A stretch of DNA of 64,000 bases, taken from assembly GCA_002840715.1 (NCBI GenBank), contig PHBW01000002.1, positions 62,001-126,000 on the forward strand. The letters run 5' to 3'. Below the pieces are notes generated by a model, which saw only the letters and a program-made list of their open reading frames with translations, was not told the DNA's origin and did not search any database. This document shows, in pieces, positions 26,156 to 35,849 of the stretch (its first letter is position 1; each line of letters begins with the position of its first letter). The translations under genes were made by a program, and so were the position numbers. This DNA is from Chloroflexi bacterium HGW-Chloroflexi-4 (GTDB lineage: Bacteria; Chloroflexota; Anaerolineae; Anaerolineales; Anaerolineaceae).

Positions 26156-27688
26156 ATGAAAAAAAAGAATCTAGAAAACAAAAACAACCTCAATTGTAGA
26201 AGCGATCCTGAATTTTTGCTTCAAGGTCGCCCATTAATTATCGTTTCTAATCGCGGACCCTTTGGATTCAGTGAAGATGAGTCAGGAAACATGCAAATTC
26301 AACGAAGCAGTGGAGGTCTGGTCACTGCCCTGCTTGGATTAACTCAGAACATTGATGTCACCTGGGTGGCCGCTGCAATAAATGATTTGGAAAAGGATTG
26401 GGGACATGGTCAATTATCGTTGGATGAGAATGGTCACCCCATAAATCTTCACCTTGTCCCTCTTGATCAAGAAACTTACGATGGCTATTACAATACAATT
26501 TCCAATCCATTGATTTGGTTTCTTCAACATTCCATGTGGGATTTTATAACGAATCCGACTATTACAAAATCAACGTGGGAATCATGGCAAAACGGTTATA
26601 AATCAGCCAATCAACAATTTGCTGAGGTTGTCGCCCAACGAGTACGAGCCACAACGGGTCGAACTATCGTCATGATCCAAGATTATCATCTTTATTTACT
26701 TCCCAGAATGCTGCGTGGTTTGTTACACAAAACGCGCCGATCAGATCAACTTACACTCACCCATTTTATTCATATTCCCTGGCCAGGGGCAGAAGAGTTG
26801 AGAATTCTCCCTCCAGAAATGCGTAAATCTATTTTAGAGGGTCTTACAGCGGTAGATATTTTGGGGTTTCAAACTCGCGAGGATTGTCTTAATTTTTTGC
26901 AATCAGTTGCCACTCACCTTCCAGGTGCTTCGGTAAGTTATAAAAACAGACGTGTTTGGTATCACAACCATTCCACAATTGTTCGGGATTTTCCTATTTC
27001 AATAGACGTGGCTGCTCTAAAATCGACTGCATTATCTCCAGAAATTGAACCTGAGCGTGAACTTCTTGAACATATCTCTCAAGACAATCAAGTAATTCTA
27101 CGTGTTGATCGAACGGATCCCAGCAAAAATATAGTGCGGGGTTTTGAAGCTTTTGATCAATTATTAGAATTACATCCTGAACATTGTGGAAAAGTAAAAT
27201 TTATTGCGCTGCTTGTACCGTCCAGACTGGAAGTGGATGAATATCATGATTACCATGACAAGTTCATGGCAGCGGCAGGTTGGGTAAACTCAAAACACGG
27301 AACTGGTGATTGGGAGCCTGTTCGAGTTATCCTTGGCGAAAATTACATACGGGCTGTGGCTGGTCTTCAAATGTATGATGTTTTATTAGTTAACTCGATT
27401 GCAGATGGCATGAACCTGGTCGCGAAAGAAGGCCCAATTGTCAATCAGAGAAACGGGGTCTTGGTGCTTTCAGAACGAACCGGTGCTTCACAACAACTTG
27501 AGTCAGGTGCATTAATTATTTCACCTTGCGATGTATATGCAACTGCTGAAACACTTCACACCGCCTTAACTATGTCGCCAGAAGAACGTCGAAAAAGGGC
27601 ATCCCTGCTGCGACAGCAAGTTGAAGAAAATGATATTAATACCTGGTTTTGTGATCAAATTAATGAAATTTCGAACCTTGGTTATTAA
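26156..27688 (+). CDS. otsA: trehalose-6-phosphate synthase family (GT20) glycosyltransferase
   Basis: 510 residues. GT20 enzymes transfer glucose from a nucleotide sugar to glucose-6-phosphate or a related acceptor. Blocks seen are IIVSNRGPFGF, RSSGGLVTAL (about 50-59), VMIQDYHLYLLP, THFIHIPWPGAEELRILP, DRTDPSKNIVRGFEAF and NSIADGMNLVAKEG. The GPFGF and HIPWP forms differ from E. coli OtsA, and some relatives make glucosylglycerol phosphate, so the acceptor is not certain. It is followed by a GT4 gene and OtsB. The GH63-like gene ends 21 bases upstream. Confidence 0.82.
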   Translation: MKKKNLENKNNLNCRSDPEFLLQGRPLIIVSNRGPFGFSEDESGNMQIQRSSGGLVTALLGLTQNIDVTWVAAAINDLEKDWGHGQLSLDENGHPINLHLVPLDQETYDGYYNTISNPLIWFLQHSMWDFITNPTITKSTWESWQNGYKSANQQFAEVVAQRVRATTGRTIVMIQDYHLYLLPRMLRGLLHKTRRSDQLTLTHFIHIPWPGAEELRILPPEMRKSILEGLTAVDILGFQTREDCLNFLQSVATHLPGASVSYKNRRVWYHNHSTIVRDFPISIDVAALKSTALSPEIEPERELLEHISQDNQVILRVDRTDPSKNIVRGFEAFDQLLELHPEHCGKVKFIALLVPSRLEVDEYHDYHDKFMAAAGWVNSKHGTGDWEPVRVILGENYIRAVAGLQMYDVLLVNSIADGMNLVAKEGPIVNQRNGVLVLSERTGASQQLESGALIISPCDVYATAETLHTALTMSPEERRKRASLLRQQVEENDINTWFCDQINEISNLGY

Positions 27689-27765
27689 AAAAAATATCAT
27701 TAATTTCACAATCAAAATTCGAAGGACAAAATCGATTTTTCGATTGATAGAGAAACGGCGTTTTT

Positions 27766-29019
27766 ATGATGAAGACAGCAATTTTGCATTACTCAGTTCC
27801 TCCAGTAATAGGCGGGGTTGAATCAGTTATTGAAGCCCATGCAAACCAGTTCATAGAATCTGGATTACCCCTCAAAATAATCGCAGGACGCGGAGATATT
27901 TCTGCTCTGCCAAATGGGGTGGAATTTGTCAGGATTTCTGAAATTGATACCCTACACCCAGAAATTGTAGCCGCTACAAACCTGCTAAATATAGGAAAAA
28001 TACCCGATAGATTTGAACACTTGGCAAACAGATTGGCCGACAAACTACGCCCAGAATTAAAGGAAATAGATCATTTAATTATCCACAATGTGCTGACAAA
28101 ACATTTCAATCTTCCACTTACCTCGGCAATTTTTCGGCTAATTGAGGAAGGCGTAATAAAACATATGCTTGTGTTTTGCCATGATCTAACTTGGAGCAGC
28201 CCAAATTCTCGTAGTAAAGTTTTTCCAGCATATCCTTGGAATCTACTAAAAACAACACAAAAAAATACCACCTATATCGCGATCTCTCAAAAAAGACAGG
28301 ATGAAATTGTTGAGACATTTTGTTTGCCTCGCCTTGAGGTTCCAATTATTCACAATGGGGTAAACGCTCAAACCCTTCTTGCGCTTTCAGACGAAGGCAC
28401 TTCATTGATTGATCGTATTAATTTATGGGCCGCAGATTTAATTTTATTTATGCCAGTTAGAGTCACTGAAGCAAAAAACATCGAATATGCCATGAGAGTA
28501 ACCGCAGCGTTGAAGAAATTAACGATCAATCCAAAACTGGTAATTTCTGGTCCTCCTGATCCTCATGACATATCAAATATGAAATATTTCGAATCACTAT
28601 TGTTACTACGAAAAAAATTGAGTCTTGAAAATAATGTCCATTTTGTATTCGAATCTGGACCAGATCCTAAAATTGGATTCCAAATTTCACAGCAGGTTGT
28701 CTCAGAACTTTACCGTATGGCAGATATCATGTTTATGCCATCTCTTCGAGAGGGATTTGGAATGCCAATTTTGGAAGCAGGATTATTAGGAATACCTATT
28801 GTCTCAACAGAGGTTCCAGTGGTTCAAGACTTGCAGATAAATGATGCGCTAATCTTCTCAAAAGATTTAGCACCTTCTGAATTGTCTGACCAAATTCATG
28901 CATGGATTAATGGTAAACCGGAACATCGGCTAAGGGTTGAGGTTCGTCAGAATCTAACATGGAAGGCACTCTTTGAACGAAAGATTCTACCTCTTTTGGC
29001 TGAAGATTCAACCTTATGA
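27766..29019 (+). CDS. GT4-type glycosyltransferase
   Basis: 417 residues with a GT-B fold. The N-terminal loop YSVPPVIGGVESVIEAHA is typical of GT4 enzymes, and the donor site EX7E motif appears as SLREGFGMPILEAGLLG. No membrane segment or signal is seen. It lies between the GT20 and OtsB genes and overlaps otsB by four bases (ATGA), so it is translationally coupled to it. It may glycosylate the same solute further or use another acceptor; the sequence does not decide. Confidence 0.8.
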   Translation: MMKTAILHYSVPPVIGGVESVIEAHANQFIESGLPLKIIAGRGDISALPNGVEFVRISEIDTLHPEIVAATNLLNIGKIPDRFEHLANRLADKLRPELKEIDHLIIHNVLTKHFNLPLTSAIFRLIEEGVIKHMLVFCHDLTWSSPNSRSKVFPAYPWNLLKTTQKNTTYIAISQKRQDEIVETFCLPRLEVPIIHNGVNAQTLLALSDEGTSLIDRINLWAADLILFMPVRVTEAKNIEYAMRVTAALKKLTINPKLVISGPPDPHDISNMKYFESLLLLRKKLSLENNVHFVFESGPDPKIGFQISQQVVSELYRMADIMFMPSLREGFGMPILEAGLLGIPIVSTEVPVVQDLQINDALIFSKDLAPSELSDQIHAWINGKPEHRLRVEVRQNLTWKALFERKILPLLAEDSTL

Positions 29020-29822
29020 AGCGAGAAATATATTCCTTAACTAAAATAGCAGTTGAGACACCTCGTTTACGCTTGTTCTTGGATTACGATGGTACCTTGG
29101 CTGAATTTGCATTAACTCCTGATACGGTACTACCTGATCCAGAATTAATTTTCATATTTCAACAATTGATTAATTCTCCCGGAGTATTACCAGCGATAAT
29201 TAGTGGAAGACGTCTTTCTCATATTCAAGAATTACTCCCCGTTAAAGGATTGCTGCTTGCAGGCACATATGGGGTGGAAATGCAATTACCAAATGGAGAA
29301 TTGCGAAACGCACTCACTTATGAAAAAATTCGCCCAATCATTAACCAAATTCTGCCTCATTGGCAAAAATTAATCCAAAACCTTACAGGTTTTTACCTTG
29401 AGGATAAAGGATGGTCATTAGCCCTTCATGGAAAAAATGCGAGTCCATCAGATTTACATTTGGTGATGACTAAAGCTCAATCATCAGCACAAAAAATGTT
29501 GCCTGAATCCAATTTTCATCTTTCTGTTAGTGAAAGATTTCTTGAGGTTTCACCAACCTTAGCAAACAAAGCGGTTGCTGTAAAATGGATTTTAGAAGAA
29601 ATGACTCCTGAGCAGACACTTTCCATCTATATTGGAGATGATGAAAAAGATGAAGATGGATTTAAGCCGGTTATAGCATCAGGAGGATACGCGGTTCGTG
29701 TTTCAGAAAAACAAACTTCTTCCCTTGCACAATTTCATATGACCGATCCTTTTGAAGTTCGTCAATGGATCAATAACCTGATTCATGCAAGAAAAATGGA
29801 AAATGAACGGATTTTACATTGA
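29016..29822 (+). CDS. otsB: trehalose-6-phosphate phosphatase
   Basis: 268 residues of the HAD superfamily. The nucleophile motif is FLDYDGTLAEF with Asp23 and Asp25, motif II is AIISGRR, and the late acidic motif is IGDDEKDEDGF. The length and lineup match OtsB, which removes phosphate from trehalose-6-phosphate. ATG 29016 overlaps the GT4 stop. Together with the GT20 gene it gives a complete two-step synthesis pathway for trehalose or a close glycoside. Confidence 0.85.
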   Translation: MKREIYSLTKIAVETPRLRLFLDYDGTLAEFALTPDTVLPDPELIFIFQQLINSPGVLPAIISGRRLSHIQELLPVKGLLLAGTYGVEMQLPNGELRNALTYEKIRPIINQILPHWQKLIQNLTGFYLEDKGWSLALHGKNASPSDLHLVMTKAQSSAQKMLPESNFHLSVSERFLEVSPTLANKAVAVKWILEEMTPEQTLSIYIGDDEKDEDGFKPVIASGGYAVRVSEKQTSSLAQFHMTDPFEVRQWINNLIHARKMENERILH

Positions 29823-29908
29823 TTTTATCTACATGTAGAATTGACATTGGCTAATTCTTCATATAATAAAAATTATGTTTTTTCAACTTCAGTATTCTTT
29901 ATAGATTA

Positions 29909-32314
29909 TTGAGCATTCAATCTTTGGAAAAAATGGCCAAGATATCGCATAAATTAAAGAACTCTTTCGAAGGTGCTCTAGCAGGCGGAGGTGATCCCGC
30001 GACATCACCACTGTATGTTTTTGGGCCATTTTTAAGCCTGATCATCGTCTCTGGTGCAGCAAAGGTGATTTTTGGAGGTGCAGTTTGGTTGGCAGTAATT
30101 ACTATTGCTGTTGTATCCGCCATGTATCGCCTTGTAATGATTTGGATCACTGATGGATCTGGTGGAAGTGGTCTAAATGAAGAAGAATTTGGAGGGTGGG
30201 CGGTAAAGATAAATGCTGCCATAACTTTCGTGGAGTACACGCTTACTTTTTTGGTCAGCATGTCGGCTATGGTGACATTTATCACCGACCGCTTCCCAAT
30301 TTTAAATAACCATATCTTGGGCATACAATATCGTACGTTGGTTGCTGTATTGTTAAGTGTTTTTACAGGTTGGTTGGTGAACCGTGGCCCCAAAACTGCT
30401 GCAAGAACATTCGGCCCGGCAACCGCAGGGGTGCTGGTTCTATTATGGCTCATGATTATAGCCACATTAATTCGCACCGGTTTTCATCTACCTGTATTTT
30501 CGTTTACAGCTTTTTCGCCTGAGAACCTAAAACTCACTATCGGCGGATATGTAAGAATTCTTGCAGTCATGACAGGCATCGAAGTTTTTGCCAATCTGGT
30601 ACCTGCTTTTGAAGGTACAGCTGAACAAAAGAGCCGAAAATCATTTATTAGTTTGTTGATTATTATGAGTACCTCAGCAGCGACCATGTTAATAGTCGGT
30701 CCGGCTATCTTTTCAATGTCTGATCCAACCAATACACACATTTCTGTTTTCACACAAACCATGGATAAATTGTTGCCCTCACCATTGCCCTATATTGGCT
30801 CATTAGTCAGTATTTTTGTGCTTATGTCGGCGTCAGCAGCCAGTGCTCAAGGATTACAAAACCTGGCATTAGGTCTTAAAGAACGACATTATATTCCGCC
30901 TCTTTTTGGGGTTCAAAACAAATACGACGTGGCTGATAAACCGGTATGGCTCGAAGTGGCTGTAGTTAGTTTGTGTTTTATCATTTTTGGTACAAAAGAA
31001 GATACTTATCTCTCTCTTTACGCGGTGGGAGTATTCATATTACTTAGTATGACAGGATGGGCTGTAACAAAACGATTAATTCAGGAAAAAAATAAGAAAA
31101 AAACAATACAAAAGTTGGTCGTTATTCTCGGAACTTTTGTTGCAGCCCTGCTTACAACCAGCGCAACAATAATAATTTTCGAAGAGCGGTTTAGTGAAGG
31201 CGCCTGGGCTTATTTGTTATTTATACCTGTTCTGTATTTAGTATTCACTTATTTTCGCAAACGGATTGGCGCACCAACACCTGAAATGGATTATCTTGGA
31301 CATATTAATTCAAACTTGTTGGCGGGTTTTGGCTTTGGCCAGGCAAATGGAAATGTCAATGAGGTTGAAAATGGAGATACTTTGCCATCCAAATTAGTCT
31401 GGAGGCCTGATCCAGTTCTGGAACAGCATCGCTTGAAAAAGAATGTTGAGATTCATCACATTGCAACTCTTTTGGATGGATCAGACTATGCAGCTCAAGC
31501 CATACCCATGACGCATTTTTTCAGTGAAACATTAAATAGTCAGGTAACCCTGTGTTCCGCATCAAAAGAATATCAAACCGATCATGAAAAAAAAGAAAAC
31601 ATTGAAAACTATCTTTGCTCAGTAGGTGAAGAAATTCATGCTTCTGGAATTCAAGTAGCAATTAAAGTGAGCTCAAGCTCTCCAGTGGAATTCACACACC
31701 TTTTGGTTAATCAACAAAATGTGGACCTTGTCATTCTCACAACTCGAGGAGGTTCAGGCGAAAAAAACTGGCTGAGCGAGGGACTTTCCAGCAAGCTTGT
31801 ACATAAATTGGATATTCCAATTCTATTGGTTCAAGTATACGAAAGTGGCCCACCGGAAGCGCCACACATTGGAAGGATATTAGTGGCACTTGATGGATCT
31901 GCCTTCGCTGAACAAACCTTGCCATATGCACGATTATTAGCAAGAAAATTTGATTGCGAATTAATGTTGGTCTGTGTTCCAGCGGTTCCTGGTAGCCAAA
32001 ACTATCGTGCTCCCGCAAGTGTGATCAAAACAATCCGCAAACAAGCTGAATCGAGCATGCGGAATTATGTCAATTCAGTCGCTGCACAATTACGTGAAGA
32101 AGGACTTTCTGTTCGCACCACCGTAACTGGTTCATACCCGGCTCGAACGATCGTGGACGTCGGCAAACGTGAAGGCGTGGACCTGATCATGCTGACTTCA
32201 CAAGGCCGTGGTGGTCTTGATTTGCTCTTCATGGGAAGCGTTGCTCAACAAGTAGTTCAGCTCACCGACAGTCCGGTATTTATTATCCCGATTAACAAGG
32301 AACTTGAAAAATAA
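29909..32314 (+). CDS. APC-type permease fused to two UspA domains
   Basis: 801 residues. About twelve hydrophobic segments span 40-455, beginning after GDPATSPLYVFGP, in amino acid-polyamine-organocation style. Two universal-stress-protein domains follow (about 515-640 and 650-795). The second ends in a nucleotide-binding signature of the type G-x9-GS (GRGGLDLLFMGSVAQQV); the first is degenerate. Such fusions probably gate transport by ATP or stress signals. The start is TTG 29909, without a Shine-Dalgarno sequence, or ATG 29933, with GGA nearby. It follows the trehalose cluster, which suggests osmotic or stress physiology. Confidence 0.78.
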   Translation: MSIQSLEKMAKISHKLKNSFEGALAGGGDPATSPLYVFGPFLSLIIVSGAAKVIFGGAVWLAVITIAVVSAMYRLVMIWITDGSGGSGLNEEEFGGWAVKINAAITFVEYTLTFLVSMSAMVTFITDRFPILNNHILGIQYRTLVAVLLSVFTGWLVNRGPKTAARTFGPATAGVLVLLWLMIIATLIRTGFHLPVFSFTAFSPENLKLTIGGYVRILAVMTGIEVFANLVPAFEGTAEQKSRKSFISLLIIMSTSAATMLIVGPAIFSMSDPTNTHISVFTQTMDKLLPSPLPYIGSLVSIFVLMSASAASAQGLQNLALGLKERHYIPPLFGVQNKYDVADKPVWLEVAVVSLCFIIFGTKEDTYLSLYAVGVFILLSMTGWAVTKRLIQEKNKKKTIQKLVVILGTFVAALLTTSATIIIFEERFSEGAWAYLLFIPVLYLVFTYFRKRIGAPTPEMDYLGHINSNLLAGFGFGQANGNVNEVENGDTLPSKLVWRPDPVLEQHRLKKNVEIHHIATLLDGSDYAAQAIPMTHFFSETLNSQVTLCSASKEYQTDHEKKENIENYLCSVGEEIHASGIQVAIKVSSSSPVEFTHLLVNQQNVDLVILTTRGGSGEKNWLSEGLSSKLVHKLDIPILLVQVYESGPPEAPHIGRILVALDGSAFAEQTLPYARLLARKFDCELMLVCVPAVPGSQNYRAPASVIKTIRKQAESSMRNYVNSVAAQLREEGLSVRTTVTGSYPARTIVDVGKREGVDLIMLTSQGRGGLDLLFMGSVAQQVVQLTDSPVFIIPINKELEK

Positions 32315-32319
32315 TATTT

Positions 32320-33825
32320 TCAAGACCCATTAGCCGCGGATCTATCCAATGTCCTCCCCACCAGATCAGAAGTGATGTGTGGTTCCATGACGTTTCGCCA
32401 AATCCGATAATAATATAACTCTTCTGGTGAACGTAAGATTAAACCTGGTTCAACCTCTTTTTCGTTTTCAAACATCTGTTGATCTATCTTATTTTTGACC
32501 AATTCAGCAATAACTTCTGACGATCCGGCTCCTTCAGAAAACTTCATCTTCTTGCGGTCAAGAATTTTTGGAGGTAAAAGTCCTCGGCAAGCTTCACGAA
32601 GAAGCCATTTTTCTGGTCGATCAGACCTTTGTTCAAGAAATTCAACAGGCATGCGGCTGACATATCTCACCAGATCCATGTCTAAAAAAGGAACCCTGGC
32701 TTCAAGTCCATGAGTCATGCTTACCCGATCGGCTCGTTGAAGGTTCGTATCCTGTAACCTTAATGTTATATCTGACAATTCTTGACGCAATCGATTTCTG
32801 TCTTTTATTTTTCCAAGATATGAATACCCTGCAAATAATTCATCTGCCCCCTCTCCTGAAAGGACAACTTTTACATACTTGGCTGCTAATTTGGAGACAA
32901 AATACATGGGGACGGCAGATCTTACCAGTGGGGCATCAAAAGATTCAAGCGCACGAATGACCTCTGGAATCGCTTTTTCAACATCTTTTGCAGTATAGAT
33001 TAATTCATGATGTTCAGTATCCAAAAATTTCGCAACTGTTCTCGCAGATTCAAGGTCAGGAGCGCCTTCCATACCGGCTGTAAATGAGTGCAAATTGACG
33101 GTATGCGGCCGCATCAAAGCAGCAACCAAACTGCTATCCAAACCACCTGAAAGATACACGCCAACCGGAACATCGCTCATCAATCTTTTTTCTACTGCAA
33201 CATCCAATCGTCTGCGAATCTCTTTCAGAACATCTTCTATGGATGGTGCAATTAACGGATTGTGAGGTGGAAATGGCTTTGAAAACTGCCATGGTGCTTC
33301 GCCAGCATACATTGCATATCCTGCCGGAAGCATCTTAATATCATCCATTTCTGGAAAAGCCTTTAATTCACTGGCCGCAATAAATAAGTCGCCTCTTTTT
33401 CCGTAATACAGGGGTTTGATTCCAATCGGATCGCGTGCCAATAACAATCCACGGGAACTCGCAAGAGCAATCGCGAACATACCATCGAGTTGAGAAAGCA
33501 TATCTTCATGCTCTTCTTCATAGAGGTGCAAGAGCACTTCAGAATCTGAACGAGTTTGAAATTTATGTCGATTTTCAAGTTTTTGCCGAAAATTTAGATA
33601 GTTGTAAATTTCTCCATTAAAACTTAATGCTAAGTCCCCTTTTTCGTTTGTCATGGGTTGAGCACCACCCTGTACATCCAAAATAGACAAACGCACATGA
33701 CCCAAAACAGATTCTCCCATTTGAAGAATGCCGCTGCCATCAGGGCCGCGATGTTTTATTCGGTTGAGCATTTCTTGCATTTGAACTTCCCCCTGCGCCC
33801 CCTGCATCACAACAATTCCACACAT
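32320..33825 (-). CDS. asnB: asparagine synthetase, glutamine-hydrolysing
   Basis: 501 residues. The N-terminal Ntn domain begins MCGIVV with the catalytic Cys2 and has RIKHRGPDGSG and SFNGEIYNYLNFR. The C-terminal synthetase domain has the ATP pyrophosphatase loop YLSGGLDSSLVAALM and LSGEGADELFAGYSYLG. It makes asparagine from aspartate and glutamine and is a little shorter than E. coli AsnB. ATG 33825 has AAGGA just upstream. It converges with the permease, six bases apart. Confidence 0.9.
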   Translation of the reverse strand: MCGIVVMQGAQGEVQMQEMLNRIKHRGPDGSGILQMGESVLGHVRLSILDVQGGAQPMTNEKGDLALSFNGEIYNYLNFRQKLENRHKFQTRSDSEVLLHLYEEEHEDMLSQLDGMFAIALASSRGLLLARDPIGIKPLYYGKRGDLFIAASELKAFPEMDDIKMLPAGYAMYAGEAPWQFSKPFPPHNPLIAPSIEDVLKEIRRRLDVAVEKRLMSDVPVGVYLSGGLDSSLVAALMRPHTVNLHSFTAGMEGAPDLESARTVAKFLDTEHHELIYTAKDVEKAIPEVIRALESFDAPLVRSAVPMYFVSKLAAKYVKVVLSGEGADELFAGYSYLGKIKDRNRLRQELSDITLRLQDTNLQRADRVSMTHGLEARVPFLDMDLVRYVSRMPVEFLEQRSDRPEKWLLREACRGLLPPKILDRKKMKFSEGAGSSEVIAELVKNKIDQQMFENEKEVEPGLILRSPEELYYYRIWRNVMEPHITSDLVGRTLDRSAANGS

Positions 33826-34018
33826 TATCCTTTTTCTCCTTTTTTCCTTTCATAATAATAGAAATAGTATTACCTTTTATAACATGTAATTAAAAATCTT
33901 GCTTATTAGGTCTATTAAGCATAATTTTCGACCTTAGCTTTGAATTTACAAGAATACTTTTCTAATTTTGTTTTCTGATTTCACTCTGCTCAAATGAGTT
34001 CAAGAGGTAAAAACGCAT

Positions 34019-34024
34019 TATAAT
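34019..34024 (+). promoter_or_regulatory. -10 box of the ABC-F leader promoter
   Basis: A perfect TATAAT at 34019-34024. The matching -35 box is weak (TGAGTT, 33995-34000, spacer 18). It would place the transcript start near 34031, ahead of the leader peptide. Confidence 0.5.
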
Positions 34025-34051
34025 AGCTACAAGCAACCAGGAGTTTTTTGA

Positions 34052-34072
34052 ATGACGACTTATATTCTTTAA
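34052..34072 (+). CDS. leader peptide MTTYIL upstream of the ABC-F gene
   Basis: A six-codon frame ATG ACG ACT TAT ATT CTT TAA. A strong Shine-Dalgarno sequence CAGGAG (34038-34043) lies eight bases upstream, so it should be well translated. It sits about 20 bases into the predicted transcript and 70 bases before a terminator that precedes the ABC-F gene. This is the layout of ribosome-mediated attenuators of ABC-F antibiotic resistance genes, in which a drug-stalled ribosome on the leader opens the terminator. Peptide synthesis is inferred from sequence only. Confidence 0.65.
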   Translation: MTTYIL

Positions 34073-34088
34073 TTCATAACCTTTTTTC

Positions 34089-34174
34089 GGGCAACCTTAT
34101 CGGCCGCGGAGTGCGCTCCGCACAGTTTGTGTTTAACTTTTCACCGAGGGCATTTGCCCCCGGTTTTTGTTTTT
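34089..34174 (+). promoter_or_regulatory. transcription attenuator: hairpin, terminator and candidate antiterminator
   Basis: A hairpin GCGGAG-TGCG-CTCCGC (34106-34121) is followed by a terminator with stem ACCG-x-GGGC / GCCC-x-CGGT (34143-34164, one mismatch, loop ATTT) and a T-rich tract to 34174. The terminator lies before the ABC-F start and after no other gene, so it must regulate that gene. GGGCAA (34089-34094) can pair with TTGCCC (34154-34159), which would break the terminator stem. That is a plausible antiterminator, by inference. Confidence 0.7.
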
Positions 34175-34190
34175 AAAGGTCAGGTCATTC

Positions 34191-35828
34191 ATGCTTGTTG
34201 TTCATCATCTCTCGAAATCTTACGGGATCAGTCCCGTTTTAACTGACGTCTCCTTTGCCATTAATCCAGGTGAGAAAATCGCGCTGGTCGGACCCAACGG
34301 CTGCGGCAAGACTACCCTGCTGCGCATCCTAGCCGGGCAGGAAAAACCGGATTCAGGCAGTTACCAACTCAATCCCCCTGATCTTTGTGTGGGCTACCTG
34401 CCCCAGGGAGGCAATTTCAATTCAGACGAAACACTCGCGGATTTCATCCGTCGCACTGAGGGGGATCTGCCGGGTTTGTCTTTGCAGCTTGAAGAACTGG
34501 CAAATCAGTTAATGCAATCTCCTCTCAACACCGGTTTGCAGAGGCAGTATGATGCCGTATTGGCACAAATCGAAGAACGGTCTTGCTCAGCGGCCGGTGC
34601 TCCTTCCGTATTAGCTTCACTCGGATTGGATCACCTGCCCGGCGACCTGTCGCTTTCGGCGCTCAGCGGTGGACAGAAAACCCGGCTGAGCCTGGCAAGC
34701 ATCCTGCTCGCCAATCCAAAACTGCTGCTGCTGGACGAACCGACCAACCATCTTGATTTTGAAATGTTGGAATGGCTCGAATCTTGGTTGAAGCATTCGC
34801 GCTGCGCAGTTCTGGTGGTCTCACATGATCGCACTTTTCTGGATCAAGTTGCAGAAACCATCCTTGAGTTGGACGCGACCACACATATGCTTAAGGCGTA
34901 TCCGGGCAATTACAGCGATTATCTTGAACAAAAAGAAGCAGAGCAAGCCAGACACTGGCAGGAATACACCGATCAGCAAGCTGAAATTCGTGAGCTTACG
35001 AAAGCTGCCCGCCATGTGCGTAGCATTGCTACTTTCAAAAAAGGCGGCAAAGCAGATACAGGTGACAAGTTTGCCAAAGCCTTCTTCGCCAATCGCAGCC
35101 TGGCAACGGTCAAACGAGCCAAGAATATTGAAGCCAGGGTCGAAAAATTACTTAATGAAGACCGGATTGATAAGCCGCGTTCCTCATGGCAGATGAAGAT
35201 GGATTTTACTTCAGCACCTGAAAGCGGCCGGGATGTGTTGATTCTTGAGGACCTATCTATCGGTTATGGAGACACAATTATCCTGAAGAACCTTAATGCC
35301 GTACTACGGTACGGCGAACGCGCCGCACTGGTCGGACCAAACGGCTGCGGCAAAACAACTTTACTGCGCACTGCCGCCGGAAGCCTGCCGGTCTTGTCTG
35401 GCCGATGCCGCCTGGGAGCAAATGTCATCCCCGGCTACATCACCCAGGAGCAGGAAGAACTGGTTTCAGGGTTCAACGCTCTGACTACTTTTCAACGCAG
35501 CGCCAACCTTAACGAGACTGAATCACGCGCCTTTTTGCATAAGTACCTCTTCAGCGGAGAGGATGTTTTCACCCCTTTAGGCAGCCTATCCTATGGGCAG
35601 CGTGCCCGCCTTGCGCTGGCTTGTCTGGTAGCGCGGGGCTGCAACTTTTTACTGCTCGATGAACCCCTCAACCACCTCGACCTGCCTTCTCGCGCCCAAT
35701 TCGAACAAGCGCTCGCAGATTTTGAAGGCACCATCCTCACCGTCGTGCACGACCGCTATTTCATTCAACGCTACGCTACCCGATTATGGCAAATTGAAAA
35801 TGGAAAATTAATCGAAATGGAACAATAA
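34191..35828 (+). CDS. ABC-F ATPase, probable ribosome-protection (antibiotic resistance) type
   Basis: 545 residues from ATG 34191 (MLVVHHLSKSYG), with AAAGGT upstream. Two ABC domains have Walker A GPNGCGKTT, signatures LSGGQKTRL and LSYGQRARL, and Walker B LLLLDEPTNHLD and FLLLDEPLNHLD. They are joined by a basic linker (KAARHVRSIATFKKGGKADTGDKF). No membrane domain is present, as expected for ABC-F proteins that act on the ribosome. The upstream leader peptide and terminator are typical of drug-inducible resistance members, which displace macrolides, lincosamides, pleuromutilins or related drugs. A housekeeping translation factor is the alternative. Confidence 0.85.
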   Translation: MLVVHHLSKSYGISPVLTDVSFAINPGEKIALVGPNGCGKTTLLRILAGQEKPDSGSYQLNPPDLCVGYLPQGGNFNSDETLADFIRRTEGDLPGLSLQLEELANQLMQSPLNTGLQRQYDAVLAQIEERSCSAAGAPSVLASLGLDHLPGDLSLSALSGGQKTRLSLASILLANPKLLLLDEPTNHLDFEMLEWLESWLKHSRCAVLVVSHDRTFLDQVAETILELDATTHMLKAYPGNYSDYLEQKEAEQARHWQEYTDQQAEIRELTKAARHVRSIATFKKGGKADTGDKFAKAFFANRSLATVKRAKNIEARVEKLLNEDRIDKPRSSWQMKMDFTSAPESGRDVLILEDLSIGYGDTIILKNLNAVLRYGERAALVGPNGCGKTTLLRTAAGSLPVLSGRCRLGANVIPGYITQEQEELVSGFNALTTFQRSANLNETESRAFLHKYLFSGEDVFTPLGSLSYGQRARLALACLVARGCNFLLLDEPLNHLDLPSRAQFEQALADFEGTILTVVHDRYFIQRYATRLWQIENGKLIEMEQ

Positions 35829-35849
35829 TTTTGACAAATATTAATCTTT

